This document shows, piece by piece, positions 36,761 through 46,318 of a stretch of 64,000 nucleotides of DNA (its first letter is position 1; every line of letters begins with the position of its first letter). Position numbers and translations under genes: made by a program. Under the pieces are notes generated by a model. It saw only the letters and a program-made list of their open reading frames with translations. It was not told the origin of the DNA and ran no database searches. This stretch comes from Phycisphaerales bacterium (GTDB taxonomy: Bacteria > Planctomycetota > Phycisphaerae > Phycisphaerales > UBA1924): positions 682,001 through 746,000 of the forward strand of contig JAJDDK010000006.1 of the NCBI GenBank assembly GCA_029260345.1, given 5' to 3'.

Positions 36761-38485
36761 TCACATGGAGGAAACGCGGATGACTTCTTCGATAGTGGTT
36801 AGTCCCGCGGCAACCTTCGAAAATCCATCATGGCGGAGCGGTTTGAATCCGGACTCGATCGCCAGCGAGCGTAGTTCTTGTGCGTTCATACCCTGCGAGA
36901 TCGCATCAAGGAGATGACCGCTTGGAACGAAGAGTTCAAAGATTCCGAGTCGGCCGGCGTAGCCCTTTCCGTGACAACGCGAGCACCCTTCGCCGCGGTA
37001 GACCTCAACGCACTCGCCGAGGTATTCCTCAAGCAGCTTGCGTGATCGATCATCCGGCTCATGCAGTGATTTGCAATGCGGGCAAATTTTGCGGACGAGT
37101 CGCTGGGCGAGCACGCCGCGCATGATGGCCGCGACGAGATACGGTTCGATCCCCATGTTCACCAGTCGTGTGACGGCGGACATCGCGTCGTTGGTGTGAA
37201 GCGTGCTGAAGACCACATGGCCAGTTAACGCGGCTTGCGTGGCGATGCGCGCGGTGTCCGTATCACGGATTTCACCAACCATGAGAATGTCGGGATCCTG
37301 GCGCAGCAATGATCGCAGGGCTGACGAAAACGTGAAGCCCGCCTTTTCATGCACTGGGAACTGATTCACGCCCGAAATGTTTACTTCGACGGGATCCTCG
37401 ACCGTCGAAATGTTGAGTTCATCAGAGGACAGTTCCGCAAGCACGCTGTAGAGCGTTGTCGACTTGCCAGAGCCCGTCGGGCCGGTCACCAGGATCACTC
37501 CGTTGGATGAATCGATGATGCGTCGCCACTCGGAGAGCAGCTCCGGCCCGAAGCCGATCTTTTCAAGCGGCACAATCGCGCTGCGACTGTCGATGATTCG
37601 AATCACAGCCTTCTCGCCGTGCTTGCCAGGCATGGTCGACACACGCAAGTCGATCGGCCGACCGTCCACCATCACGTGGATGTCGCCATCCTGCGGCAAT
37701 CGACGCTCGGAAATATCGAGGTTCGCCATGATCTTGATGCGCGACACGATGGCCGGATGCATCTGGTGCGGCGGCGCCAGTTTCGTCACCATGCGACCAT
37801 CGATGCGATAGCGCACGCGGCACATGTGGTCGTCCACTTCCACGTGAATGTCAGAAGCGCGATCCTGCACCGCCTGATACACCAGAAAGTTGACCAGTTT
37901 GATGACCGGCGACTGCCCGGAGACTTCCTCAAGGTTGCCAAGGTCGGTGACCTGGGATTCAACAATTGAGAAGTCAGTGACTTCAACGTCTTCATAAATA
38001 TCGTCAATGACAAAGACGTTGGCATTAGGCAGATAGGCCTGAAGTGTGGCGCGGATATCAGCGGACGTCGCCGCGACGATCTGCACCTGGTGCCCGGTGA
38101 TGCGTTCGATCTCCTCGGTGAGGAAGAGATTCGCCGGCTCCGTCACCGCGACGGTCATAACGCCGTCGATGAGGAAAAGCGGCAAGACGCAGTGACTTTC
38201 GATGAAATCGCGCGGCAATGCTTCGGTCACGCGCGGGTCAGCAATGCGCGCTGAGATGCGCGCAAATGGCACGCCGTAGCCCTCAGCAAGCGCCTCCATG
38301 ACCTGTTCATTGGTCGCGAATCCGAGGTCGACAATAACTTCACCGAGCAGCTTCGTGTGCCCGGACCGACGCTGTTCTTCGAGCGCATCCTCAAGCTGCG
38401 CCTGATTCATCACACCTTTGTGAATCAGGAGATCGCCGAGAGGCATCGCGGCGCCAACCAAACCTGTTCCGCCGTGGGTAATCAT
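36761..38485 (-). CDS. pilB: Pilus assembly ATPase (PilB/GspE)
   Basis: 574 residues. A hexameric ATPase that powers pilus or pseudopilus extension. N-terminal MshEN-type domain (LLIHKGVMNQAQLEDALEEQ, LGEVIVDLGFAT), which in relatives binds c-di-GMP; Walker A GPTGSGKST near residue 343; Asp box; Walker B RQDPDILMVGEIRD; His box; and a zinc element CPHC...CSRCHGKGY. The start codon overlaps the stop of the STAS gene by one base (TAATG). A retraction ATPase is not in the window. Confidence 0.95.
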   Translation of the reverse strand: MITHGGTGLVGAAMPLGDLLIHKGVMNQAQLEDALEEQRRSGHTKLLGEVIVDLGFATNEQVMEALAEGYGVPFARISARIADPRVTEALPRDFIESHCVLPLFLIDGVMTVAVTEPANLFLTEEIERITGHQVQIVAATSADIRATLQAYLPNANVFVIDDIYEDVEVTDFSIVESQVTDLGNLEEVSGQSPVIKLVNFLVYQAVQDRASDIHVEVDDHMCRVRYRIDGRMVTKLAPPHQMHPAIVSRIKIMANLDISERRLPQDGDIHVMVDGRPIDLRVSTMPGKHGEKAVIRIIDSRSAIVPLEKIGFGPELLSEWRRIIDSSNGVILVTGPTGSGKSTTLYSVLAELSSDELNISTVEDPVEVNISGVNQFPVHEKAGFTFSSALRSLLRQDPDILMVGEIRDTDTARIATQAALTGHVVFSTLHTNDAMSAVTRLVNMGIEPYLVAAIMRGVLAQRLVRKICPHCKSLHEPDDRSRKLLEEYLGECVEVYRGEGCSRCHGKGYAGRLGIFELFVPSGHLLDAISQGMNAQELRSLAIESGFKPLRHDGFSKVAAGLTTIEEVIRVSSM

Positions 38486-38820
38486 TACCGCACGCTCCTG
38501 ACCGCGGCTTCGAGCGAGGTATGCGTCTCGAACGCTTTCTGGAGTCGAGTGATTTCAAGAATCTTCTGCACGTTCTCGTCCGGTTTGATGAGCCGCACCT
38601 GACCGCTGGCCTGGCCGAGCAGTTCGCGCAAGCGCAGCCAGCTCTCCATACCGGCGGAATCGATGAACTCAAGATGTTCGCAATCGAGCAACATGTGCCG
38701 GGCGCCGCCCTCAATGCGATCCCCCACCGCGCGGCGGAACGAATCCACATCTTCGGCGGTGTATTCGCCGGACAGGGTCAGCACGCAAATGTGCTCATAC
38801 TCGTGATAGCTCAGCTTCAT
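38485..38820 (-). CDS. STAS-domain anti-sigma-factor-antagonist-like protein
   Basis: 111 residues, a single STAS domain. The phosphorylatable serine lies in FIDSAGMESWL, the place occupied by Ser58 in SpoIIAA-type proteins. Such proteins bind anti-sigma kinases or act as partner-switch scaffolds. No RsbW-type kinase or sigma factor is adjacent, so the partner is unknown. It overlaps the HD-GYP gene by four bases and pilB by one, placing it firmly in the pilus transcript. Confidence 0.88.
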   Translation of the reverse strand: MKLSYHEYEHICVLTLSGEYTAEDVDSFRRAVGDRIEGGARHMLLDCEHLEFIDSAGMESWLRLRELLGQASGQVRLIKPDENVQKILEITRLQKAFETHTSLEAAVRSVR

Positions 38821-40466
38821 GCCGCGGCGCTCCCGGATTGCCTTACGGCCGGATCTCGGCGCAGATGAGATTCGACCATGCGATCGAACTCTGAAAAGTC
38901 CAGATTGATGAAGATCTCGGCGAACTTCGGATCGAACTGCGTGCCGGCGCCTTTTCGAATCTCGTCCAGCACGGTGGCGCGGGGCATCGCGGCGCGATAC
39001 GTGCGGGTTGAGCTCATGGCGTCAAAGGAATCCGCAAGACAGAGCAGGCGGGCGAACATCGGAATGTTTTCTCCCGCGAGCTTGTACGGATATCCGCTTC
39101 CGTCCCAGCGCTCATGGTGATGAAGCACACCGGGAAGAACGTCTGACAACTGTGGGATGTCGCGCAGAATGCGCACCCCAATCTCCGGATGGCGCTTGAT
39201 CAGTTCAAATTCGCCGTCGGTCAGCCGCCCGGGCTTGGCGAGCACGGACTCGGGAACTCCGATTTTGCCAATGTCATGGACCAGCCCGGTGATGCGAATG
39301 CGTTCGCAGGATTCATCGTCGAGTCCAACCGCTTGAGCCAGTTGCACGGCAAGGTGGGCGACGCGCTCCGAATGACCACAGGTGTAACGGTCCTTGGCGT
39401 CGATCGCGGCGGTGAGCGCCTCGAGCATGCCGAGGAACATGGCCTGCTGATCGTCGTAGAGGCAGGCATTCTCAAGAAAGATGCCCATGAGGCCGGCGGC
39501 GGCGTCAATAAGCTTCAGATCGGCGCTGCTGATGTCATGGTCAGCGCCGTCCTTGTCGCCAGCGACGATGATGCCGATGGTCTGATCGCCGCGCTGCACG
39601 CGGCCGATGGCGATGTCCGTCGTCAAATGCAGACCGAGTTCCGTGTTCAGACGCTCCGCCGGAATGGTGTTCAACTGCTGACCAATGGTTTGATCAAGCG
39701 TGTAGTCAACCACATCACGAACGACGGAGCGTGCGGCGCCTTCAATGCCGTGAATCACGCGGGCGCCGGCCATGTGCCGCGCGAGCTGATGATCTGACAG
39801 GAACGCCGCGCTGATCCATTGAAAACTGAGCGTGGCGTGCAGGGCCTCACAGGTTTGCTCGACAAAGCGTTCCGGCGCGGCAAGCTCGGTCATGAAATGG
39901 CCAAGCTTGTAGAGGAGACTGATTTCCTCGTAACTCTCAGTCAGCTTGTCGCTGAAGCTCTCGAGGGCTTCGTCCTTTGATTCGATCTCGGCTGCGTCAT
40001 CCTGCAACCAGTGCAGCAAGGCGCCGATGGCGCGAACGCTCGTCGGCCTGTACGACGCGAGTTGATCAAGGGTTGAGACGAGCGTTGCCGGCGCCCCACC
40101 GCCGCAAAGACCGTCGGCGATCATGGTGGATTCCACATCGCTCATGCGAAGCAGGACGACCAGATATCCCTGACGGCGGCGCCGCTCGGCGACGACCACC
40201 GGAAGGGCCACGAGTCCGTCACACCAGGACATTGGCTCGGGGACATCCTGTGATTTCCATGCCAGAGCCAACTCGCGCAATCGGGCGCTGCACATGGCCG
40301 ATGCAAGCGCCGTTCCGAGTTCGGTGCAATCGAGCGCATCAATCGCGTTGTCGCCGCGCAACTCACCCTCAAGACCAATGAGGATGGTCGGCATCTGGAG
40401 ACTGCGGCATCGCCACCGCGTCTGTTCGATGCTGGTCGAAACGGATTGAGCGGACTCCTGGCTCAT
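38817..40466 (-). CDS. HD-GYP-domain c-di-GMP phosphodiesterase with GAF-like domain
   Basis: 549 residues. A variable N-terminal part, a coiled segment (about 155-185), a GAF-like domain (about 190-340) and a C-terminal HD-GYP domain. The catalytic motifs are complete: HSERVA, HDIGK, HHHERWDGSGYP and the later DSFDAM. HD-GYP enzymes degrade c-di-GMP. There is no transmembrane helix. It overlaps the response regulator gene and the STAS gene (ATGA on both sides), so c-di-GMP removal is tied to pilus expression. Confidence 0.93.
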   Translation of the reverse strand: MSQESAQSVSTSIEQTRWRCRSLQMPTILIGLEGELRGDNAIDALDCTELGTALASAMCSARLRELALAWKSQDVPEPMSWCDGLVALPVVVAERRRRQGYLVVLLRMSDVESTMIADGLCGGGAPATLVSTLDQLASYRPTSVRAIGALLHWLQDDAAEIESKDEALESFSDKLTESYEEISLLYKLGHFMTELAAPERFVEQTCEALHATLSFQWISAAFLSDHQLARHMAGARVIHGIEGAARSVVRDVVDYTLDQTIGQQLNTIPAERLNTELGLHLTTDIAIGRVQRGDQTIGIIVAGDKDGADHDISSADLKLIDAAAGLMGIFLENACLYDDQQAMFLGMLEALTAAIDAKDRYTCGHSERVAHLAVQLAQAVGLDDESCERIRITGLVHDIGKIGVPESVLAKPGRLTDGEFELIKRHPEIGVRILRDIPQLSDVLPGVLHHHERWDGSGYPYKLAGENIPMFARLLCLADSFDAMSSTRTYRAAMPRATVLDEIRKGAGTQFDPKFAEIFINLDFSEFDRMVESHLRRDPAVRQSGSAAA

Positions 40467-40870
40467 GCTGCCTTCGCGTTCCCGGTAGCGCCGTCACCGG
40501 CGAGAATCGTTTCCACTTGTTCAAGCACTTCGCGCGGACTGAATGGCTTGCTCAGCATCGCGATGATGTTGGTTCCGGCCATGTCGTCCTGCGTCAGACC
40601 GAAGCCGCGAGCCGTGAGCATGACCACGGGCGTGCCCGAGGTCGCTTTGGTCTCTTTCAGTTTGCGGCTCAGTTCGAGGCCGGTCAGATATGGCATTTGC
40701 AAGTCGGTGATGATGAGATCAGGATTGTTGGCCACGGCGGCTTCGAAGCCTTCCTCGCCATCACCTGCGGTCACCACGTCGTACCCAGCATTGCGCAGTT
40801 TCAGCGAGACCACATGCGTAATGTGGGACTCATCATCAATGACCAGAATTTTCGCTGGTGTGTTTGTCAT
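40463..40870 (-). CDS. Single-domain response regulator
   Basis: 135 residues, one CheY-like receiver with no output domain. Acidic pair D12-D13, phosphoacceptor D56 (IITDLQMP), the Thr in MLTARG and the Lys in LSKPFS are all present. It overlaps both the histidine kinase and HD-GYP genes by four bases, so it probably passes the kinase signal to the HD-GYP protein or the pilus machinery by contact. Confidence 0.93.
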   Translation of the reverse strand: MTNTPAKILVIDDESHITHVVSLKLRNAGYDVVTAGDGEEGFEAAVANNPDLIITDLQMPYLTGLELSRKLKETKATSGTPVVMLTARGFGLTQDDMAGTNIIAMLSKPFSPREVLEQVETILAGDGATGNAKAA

Positions 40871-42327
40871 GCTGCAATCCCCATGGCGCCTTGACGCGTG
40901 TAGGGCACGGTGAAGATGAACTGGCTTCCCATGCCCAGTTCACTGGTGACATTGATCTGGCCGTGATGAACCGTCTCAACAATGTGTTTGACGAGGTTGA
41001 GACCGAGGCCCGTGCCCTTGGCGACGCGCTTGTAGTTCTCGATCCGATAGAACTTCTCGAACAATCGTGGCAATGCATCCGGCGGAATGCCGAGACCTGT
41101 GTCAGCAATCGTCGCCATCACGGAGCCGCTCGTTTCGTCGTTCTCAACAGTGACCGTCACGCGCCCGCCTTCGGGCGTGTACTTCACCGCGTTGCTCAAA
41201 AGATTGAGAAAGATCTGGTGCAACATGTCGCGGTCGGCTTCGGCGCTGTAGAGCAGCGGGCCGGACTTCACGCGCACCGTGATGTCTTTCATCTTCGCTT
41301 GCGGCTCAATGACCTCAACAGCGGCGTTGGCGGCCTTCACAAAGTCGATCTCTTCAAACTTCGCTTTGACAATGCCAGCCTCGATGCGGCTGATGTTGAG
41401 CATGTTGTCGATGAGTCGACCGAGGCGATCCGCCTCATTCTTGATGATCTGATAGAACTCGTGCTGCGCCTTCTCGTCACCAGCCTCGCCATCCAAGAGC
41501 ATCTCAATGTAGGCGTGAATCGATGAGAGCGGCGTGCGAAGTTCGTGTGACGCTTTGGACACGAACTCAGATTTCATCTGACTGATTTCGCGCTCGCGCT
41601 GAATATCGCGCAGGATGAGCACCACGCCGCCAATGGCCTCGTTGGGATCGGGCAAACACGCCAGCGTCGCTTCATACGTTCGAACGGCGCCTTCGGTGTT
41701 GCTTCCCGCATTTGGAAGTTCAATTTCGATGCGCTTCCGATGAGACGCCATGCCAGTGCCATGCGCCTCGTGCAGCAGCTTTCGAATGGTCTCGTCGCCA
41801 ATGACCTGATCGATTGAACGATTGAGGTCATCAGGGATGGACAAACCGAGCACGTTTGCGACGACTGGATTCGCGATGCGCAGCTCGGCAAACTGATTCG
41901 TCACGAGGACGGCGTCCTGAAGACTCTGGAGCACTTCTTCGAGCCTGCCACGCTCGCCTTCAGTGATGCGGCTGCGGATCTCAAGCTCACGGACCCGTGC
42001 TTTGACTGATTCAGCGTCGCTGACGCTCTGATCCATCGCCACACGCAGCGGGGAAAGCACGCCCTCGAAAAACGGTGACGTCCGCGGCATAAACGCCAGG
42101 CCTTCGTCGTTCATCCGCTGGACCGCGCTGTTGAGTCGGTCGTTGTCACGGTTGAGTAGCCACGCCAAAGGCGCTCCAAGGAGCAAGCCGAGGCCTGCAG
42201 TGACGCCGGCCACTCCAAACACGCTTGCGTTGGACGCTCCAATGGCGCCGAGGGCAAGTGGCGCCGCGCCCACGGCGACGGCCGCGCCGGCTGCTGACCA
42301 CAGGATGAATGTTGTTCCAAGCTTCAC
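40867..42327 (-). CDS. Membrane histidine kinase with PAS domain
   Basis: 486 residues. Two N-terminal helices (about 5-30 and 38-60), a HAMP-like/coiled linker, a PAS domain (about 128-240), HisKA with SHELRTPL, and HATPase boxes N (NLLSNAVKYTPEGG), G1 (DTGLGIP), F (FEKFYR) and G2 (GTGLGL). There is almost no periplasmic loop, so the signal is probably intracellular or within the membrane. The start is a GTG with GAGGG six bases upstream. It is cotranscribed with its likely partner receiver. Confidence 0.94.
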   Translation of the reverse strand: MKLGTTFILWSAAGAAVAVGAAPLALGAIGASNASVFGVAGVTAGLGLLLGAPLAWLLNRDNDRLNSAVQRMNDEGLAFMPRTSPFFEGVLSPLRVAMDQSVSDAESVKARVRELEIRSRITEGERGRLEEVLQSLQDAVLVTNQFAELRIANPVVANVLGLSIPDDLNRSIDQVIGDETIRKLLHEAHGTGMASHRKRIEIELPNAGSNTEGAVRTYEATLACLPDPNEAIGGVVLILRDIQREREISQMKSEFVSKASHELRTPLSSIHAYIEMLLDGEAGDEKAQHEFYQIIKNEADRLGRLIDNMLNISRIEAGIVKAKFEEIDFVKAANAAVEVIEPQAKMKDITVRVKSGPLLYSAEADRDMLHQIFLNLLSNAVKYTPEGGRVTVTVENDETSGSVMATIADTGLGIPPDALPRLFEKFYRIENYKRVAKGTGLGLNLVKHIVETVHHGQINVTSELGMGSQFIFTVPYTRQGAMGIAA

Positions 42328-42369
42328 CGCAGACCCTCTCTCTCTGGGGCGTGTCGTCCGTCGATGGTG

Positions 42370-43587
42370 TTAATCCGTGCCCACGGCGGCGACAAATCGC
42401 TTCGCTTGCTTGTCATTGGGTGCGATTGAATACGCTTCGGCGAAACTTGCTTCGGCTTCGGACGTGCGTCCCATTTCGCTCAGAATCAAGCCGCGAACAA
42501 TGGACGGCATCGGATCGCGATTTTGGGCGAGCTTGCGCGCCGCTTCAGCGCTCTTGAGAGCCCCGGCGAGATCGCCCTTGTCGCGCATCCAGAATGCGGC
42601 GAGCAATGGGCCCTCGAATCGGCCGGGCGCGATGGCGGTCAATCGGCCCGCTGCAATGCGAACACGCTGAAAGTCACCGAGCAAGACTGCGACCTGGCCG
42701 AGATCGATCCAGGCGTCAACGTCATTGACGCCGCGCTCATCGCTGGTGATGCCTGTCAGGATCGTGCGTGCTTCGACGGGGCGATCAAGTGCGACCAGGC
42801 AACGAGCGTGCAGTTGCTTGAGGTCACGACGATCGGACAATTCCTTCGACTTCAAAAGACGGCGAAGCGTGTATTCCGCTTCCACGTGATCACCGGCCTT
42901 CATTTGTGCCAGCGCGAGGTCTTCATTGATTGAAGTGTCTTCTGGTGCGAGCAGCTGTGCTTCATTAAAGAGTTCAACGGCCTTCTCCGCGTCGTTGCGC
43001 ATCAAGGCGATGTGCCCGAGCGTTTGACGCACGCCGGCGTTGTGCTCGAAGTACGAGCGATCTGTGCGAAGCAGAGCCTCGGCCTTGTCGAGCTGGCCGG
43101 TCTCGATGCACATCTCTGCCGCCGCGATGGTGTACTGCGCATTGGATGGATCCAGCGCTACAGCCGCCTGAAACTTTTCCAATGCCTGATCCAACTCGCC
43201 GAAGCGTTCGTAGAGAACACCAAGGTAGTAGTGCGATTCTACAAATGAGGGATCAATCACCAGCGCCCGCTTGAACGATTCTGAGGCGCTTTCCAGTTGG
43301 CCCAATTCAACCAGGATTCGACCGCGTAGATTGTGGCTCTTTGCCACAGAGTCTTTGATCGAAATGGACTGGTCGACGGACTTGAGCGCCTTGCTCAAGT
43401 CTCCAACAAGGAACTGCTGGCGCGCCATGTCCCACTGCGTGCCCGACTTGATGGTGGCCATGCGGTCTTGAGCCGCATTCAGCCCATCGGTCGTGTACTT
43501 CCCATGACCGGAGGAACATCCGATCAAGGCGGTCGCCGCGAGGCCAGCTGCGAGTCCAAATCCGATTGCATTCCGAGCGCACTTCAT
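42370..43587 (-). CDS. TPR-repeat lipoprotein of the pilus cluster
   Basis: 405 residues. A lipoprotein signal with lipobox LIGC (C24) is followed by about nine tetratricopeptide repeats from residue 50 onward, e.g. AKSHNLRGRILVELGQLESASESFKRALVIDPS and the next unit starting SHYYLGVLYERFGE. Outer-membrane TPR lipoproteins such as PilF/PilW act as pilotins that place the secretin, and its position straight after the secretin gene supports that role here. It is longer than PilF (about 250), so a broader scaffold role is possible. Confidence 0.85.
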   Translation of the reverse strand: MKCARNAIGFGLAAGLAATALIGCSSGHGKYTTDGLNAAQDRMATIKSGTQWDMARQQFLVGDLSKALKSVDQSISIKDSVAKSHNLRGRILVELGQLESASESFKRALVIDPSFVESHYYLGVLYERFGELDQALEKFQAAVALDPSNAQYTIAAAEMCIETGQLDKAEALLRTDRSYFEHNAGVRQTLGHIALMRNDAEKAVELFNEAQLLAPEDTSINEDLALAQMKAGDHVEAEYTLRRLLKSKELSDRRDLKQLHARCLVALDRPVEARTILTGITSDERGVNDVDAWIDLGQVAVLLGDFQRVRIAAGRLTAIAPGRFEGPLLAAFWMRDKGDLAGALKSAEAARKLAQNRDPMPSIVRGLILSEMGRTSEAEASFAEAYSIAPNDKQAKRFVAAVGTD

Positions 43588-43644
43588 GTTCGCCTCTCTC
43601 TACTTCTCTCAAAATTCCAAGACTCGCAGACGGGCTTGCTTGGT

Positions 43645-46245
43645 TTAGTTCTTCTCCGGATCCACTTCCACGATCGTGGTGTCCACGGCGCCGGGGAGAA
43701 TCACAGGCTGATCCATGCGACCGAAGATGTCCTGCAGCGTTCGCCACCCGCTGGTCAGCGTGACGCCGCTGTAGCGCGGCGGGATCGGACCATCGCCGAC
43801 AAGGAATGACATTTCGGCGGGCGTGGACTGCTGACGCAGCGGCGTCGTGTCCACGGTCATCAGCGGTTCACTGCGAAGCGGAGATTCGATCTCCGGATTC
43901 GTCGCCTCGGGACCCTCAACATTCATCGACGTATTGGCGCTCGACGTCGCTTTCGACTTGGCCGAGTCGGCCAGCGACATTGGATCGAGGAACCAGTTGC
44001 TGGCAGGCGACGGGAAGTCATTCGTCGTGGTGTCCACGTGCTGAGGTGCATCAGTGCTGAACTCGGTCGTTGTGTTCGGCTTGTGCGGTCCAGGGTGAGA
44101 GGACGCGCTGATCAATTTGTCCAGAAGCGCGGTTTCGAATTCGCGCCGGGGCGGAGCAGGCTTGGACATCTCGATTGGGGCGAATTCAACCGGACCTTCA
44201 TCGACAGGTGTGTCAACGGCATCATTCTCGGTTGGCGTCATCGTCAGCGTGAGCTGCAAGTCGTTCACTTCCGCCGCGTGAGGGCTGCTTTCACCCGCGA
44301 CCGGCAGGTCGAGGAAAGGAAGGAAGGGTGACGTCGGCGTTTGCGCCACGGAATCATCTTCTGCGTCGGTCGTGGTGGCCGAGGGCGCGGCCTTTGTTGC
44401 TGACGTGGTCTTTGCGTCCTTCGTTTCCTTGGGCGTCTGGGGCGGCACAACGCTCTTCGGCGAGAAGCCCATGTTCATCGGCGACGTTTCGTACTCACGA
44501 TCCATCACGCGGTCGAGGATGCTGCGCGACGGCCAGTGCTCCTGCTTGCCCAGAAGATCTTCACGGAGTTCGATGGCTTCAGGCTGGTTCGGATTCAGGT
44601 TCAGCGAACGGCGGAGCTTCCACAGCGCCTTCTCCGTATCGCCTTCCTGCACCAGTCGCTCGGCCTCAACATTGAGTTTGGCGGTCATGCGATCGCGGCT
44701 CCAAGGGAGCAAGCCGGTGCGGGTGCCGGTGCGAACACGATCAAGCGCCTGCGTCGCGGCGTCACCCTGCGCAATGAGCACTTCGTCATTCATGATCGTG
44801 GGTGTGACCATGAAGATGATCTCAGCGCGATCGGTTGAGTCATCGTGGCCGCGGAAAGCCGCGCCGATGATCGGCAGGTCGCCGATCCACGGCACCTGAC
44901 GACGACCAACGACGGTGGTCTCTTTAAAGAGGCCACCGAGAACGATGGTGGCGCCGTCACGCACGATGACGTTGGTGGTCAACTCCTGCGTGATTTCATC
45001 AGGAATGGTGACATTGGCGCCGTTCGAATCAGTCGCCTGGCGAATGACGCCTTCGGAGACAGACGGATTCAGCTCCATGCGGATGTCGCCGTTCGTCGAG
45101 ATGAACGGGCGGAAGGAAAGCTGAGTACCCGTGTCAAGAAACTCGACGGACTGCGTCGTTGACGTTTCGGTGCTGGTCGTGTTCAGGTAGCCGACTCGCT
45201 CACCGACGAGAACGCGCGCCGGGGCACGGTTCACGGCGAGAATTTTCGGATTCGAGAGCACGGTCGTGTCCGAGACTTCATCCAGCAGCTTCACGAAGAG
45301 AGCGAAGTCATCTTCGATAACGGCGACCTTGAAGCCGCCGGGGCCGGCGGTGTTGCCGACGGTGGACGCGCCACCAATGGCCTGGTTGTTGGCGGGGCTG
45401 ACGCCTTCACCCGCAGCGCCCGTACCACCCCGAATTAGAGCGTTCGCGACACCGAGCGGACCGCCTGCGGTGATGAAGTCCGTGAAGTTGATGTCGTTGA
45501 GGAAGGAGAAGTCCACGCCGAACGCATTGGCTTCCGTCAGAGCCGTCTGGAGAATGGTCGCTTCAACAAGGACCTGCGACGGCTTGGTGTCGAGCTGCTT
45601 GATCAGCTTCTCGATTTCCTCAACGTGCTCGGGGTAATCAAAGAGCACCATGGTCGCCGAGAGCGCAAACTGCTCATCGCCGATTGGGTTGTCATCGGGG
45701 ACATTGAAGAGGTCCACATCGCCGTTGGTCTTGATCTGACCAATTTCCGAAAGGAGCGGCGAGCAGAACTCTGCGGCGTCATTTGCGTTGAGATAATTGA
45801 GCTGCACAACTTTGGAAACGGGAATGCGGTTGGCTTGCTCGATCTGAGCGATCTCTTCGAGCGTGTAGACATAAATAAAGTTGCCTCGCTCGAGGTATCC
45901 GTAGCCGTTGATGTTCAAGATCGCTTCGAGCGCTTCATGAAACGTGACGTTGTAAAGGTCGGCTGTGACGGTCGCCGAAACGTCGCTGCTCATGACGATG
46001 TTGCGCTCGCTCTGAATCGAGAGCATCTGCAACACGTTGCCGAGGCTTTCGTCCTGCACGTGGAGATCCACGGTCAGGTATTCGGAGACCTCAACGCCAC
46101 TGGTCGCGGTCGACTGGGCGGTGTTGAACGGATCGCGCTCCTGGGCGATCGCGCCGGAAGCGATCACGCCGGCGAGGGCACAGGCGCAGGCGCGGCCGGC
46201 GCAAGCGGCCAGAAGTCCGGGACGCGTTGTTGTGGTGCAGCTCAT
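43645..46245 (-). CDS. pilQ: Secretin (PilQ/GspD-like) with long C-terminal extension
   Basis: 866 residues from the ATG at 46245, which has GGAGGAG about eight bases upstream. Signal peptide, an STN/N0-type domain (VDLHVQDESLGNVLQMLSIQ), an N1-like domain (IPVSKVVQLNYLNANDAAEF), and the secretin core ending with the signature VPWIGDLPIIGAAFR near residue 452 and TEIIFMVTP-like RAEIIFMVTPTI. About 375 further residues follow: a TPR-like helix pair (AERLVQEGDTEKALWKL), long Ser/Thr/Pro-rich low-complexity sequence and a closing GVTLTSGWRTLQDIFGRM block. It forms the outer-membrane gate for the fibre. No amidase-N domains precede the STN domain. Confidence 0.93.
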   Translation of the reverse strand: MSCTTTTRPGLLAACAGRACACALAGVIASGAIAQERDPFNTAQSTATSGVEVSEYLTVDLHVQDESLGNVLQMLSIQSERNIVMSSDVSATVTADLYNVTFHEALEAILNINGYGYLERGNFIYVYTLEEIAQIEQANRIPVSKVVQLNYLNANDAAEFCSPLLSEIGQIKTNGDVDLFNVPDDNPIGDEQFALSATMVLFDYPEHVEEIEKLIKQLDTKPSQVLVEATILQTALTEANAFGVDFSFLNDINFTDFITAGGPLGVANALIRGGTGAAGEGVSPANNQAIGGASTVGNTAGPGGFKVAVIEDDFALFVKLLDEVSDTTVLSNPKILAVNRAPARVLVGERVGYLNTTSTETSTTQSVEFLDTGTQLSFRPFISTNGDIRMELNPSVSEGVIRQATDSNGANVTIPDEITQELTTNVIVRDGATIVLGGLFKETTVVGRRQVPWIGDLPIIGAAFRGHDDSTDRAEIIFMVTPTIMNDEVLIAQGDAATQALDRVRTGTRTGLLPWSRDRMTAKLNVEAERLVQEGDTEKALWKLRRSLNLNPNQPEAIELREDLLGKQEHWPSRSILDRVMDREYETSPMNMGFSPKSVVPPQTPKETKDAKTTSATKAAPSATTTDAEDDSVAQTPTSPFLPFLDLPVAGESSPHAAEVNDLQLTLTMTPTENDAVDTPVDEGPVEFAPIEMSKPAPPRREFETALLDKLISASSHPGPHKPNTTTEFSTDAPQHVDTTTNDFPSPASNWFLDPMSLADSAKSKATSSANTSMNVEGPEATNPEIESPLRSEPLMTVDTTPLRQQSTPAEMSFLVGDGPIPPRYSGVTLTSGWRTLQDIFGRMDQPVILPGAVDTTIVEVDPEKN

Positions 46246-46318
46246 AACCTCGACTCCTCCATCCGTCGCCTGTGCATGCGAGCGACGGGGTGATGCGTTC
46301 ATCGCCTCATTCGTTCGT

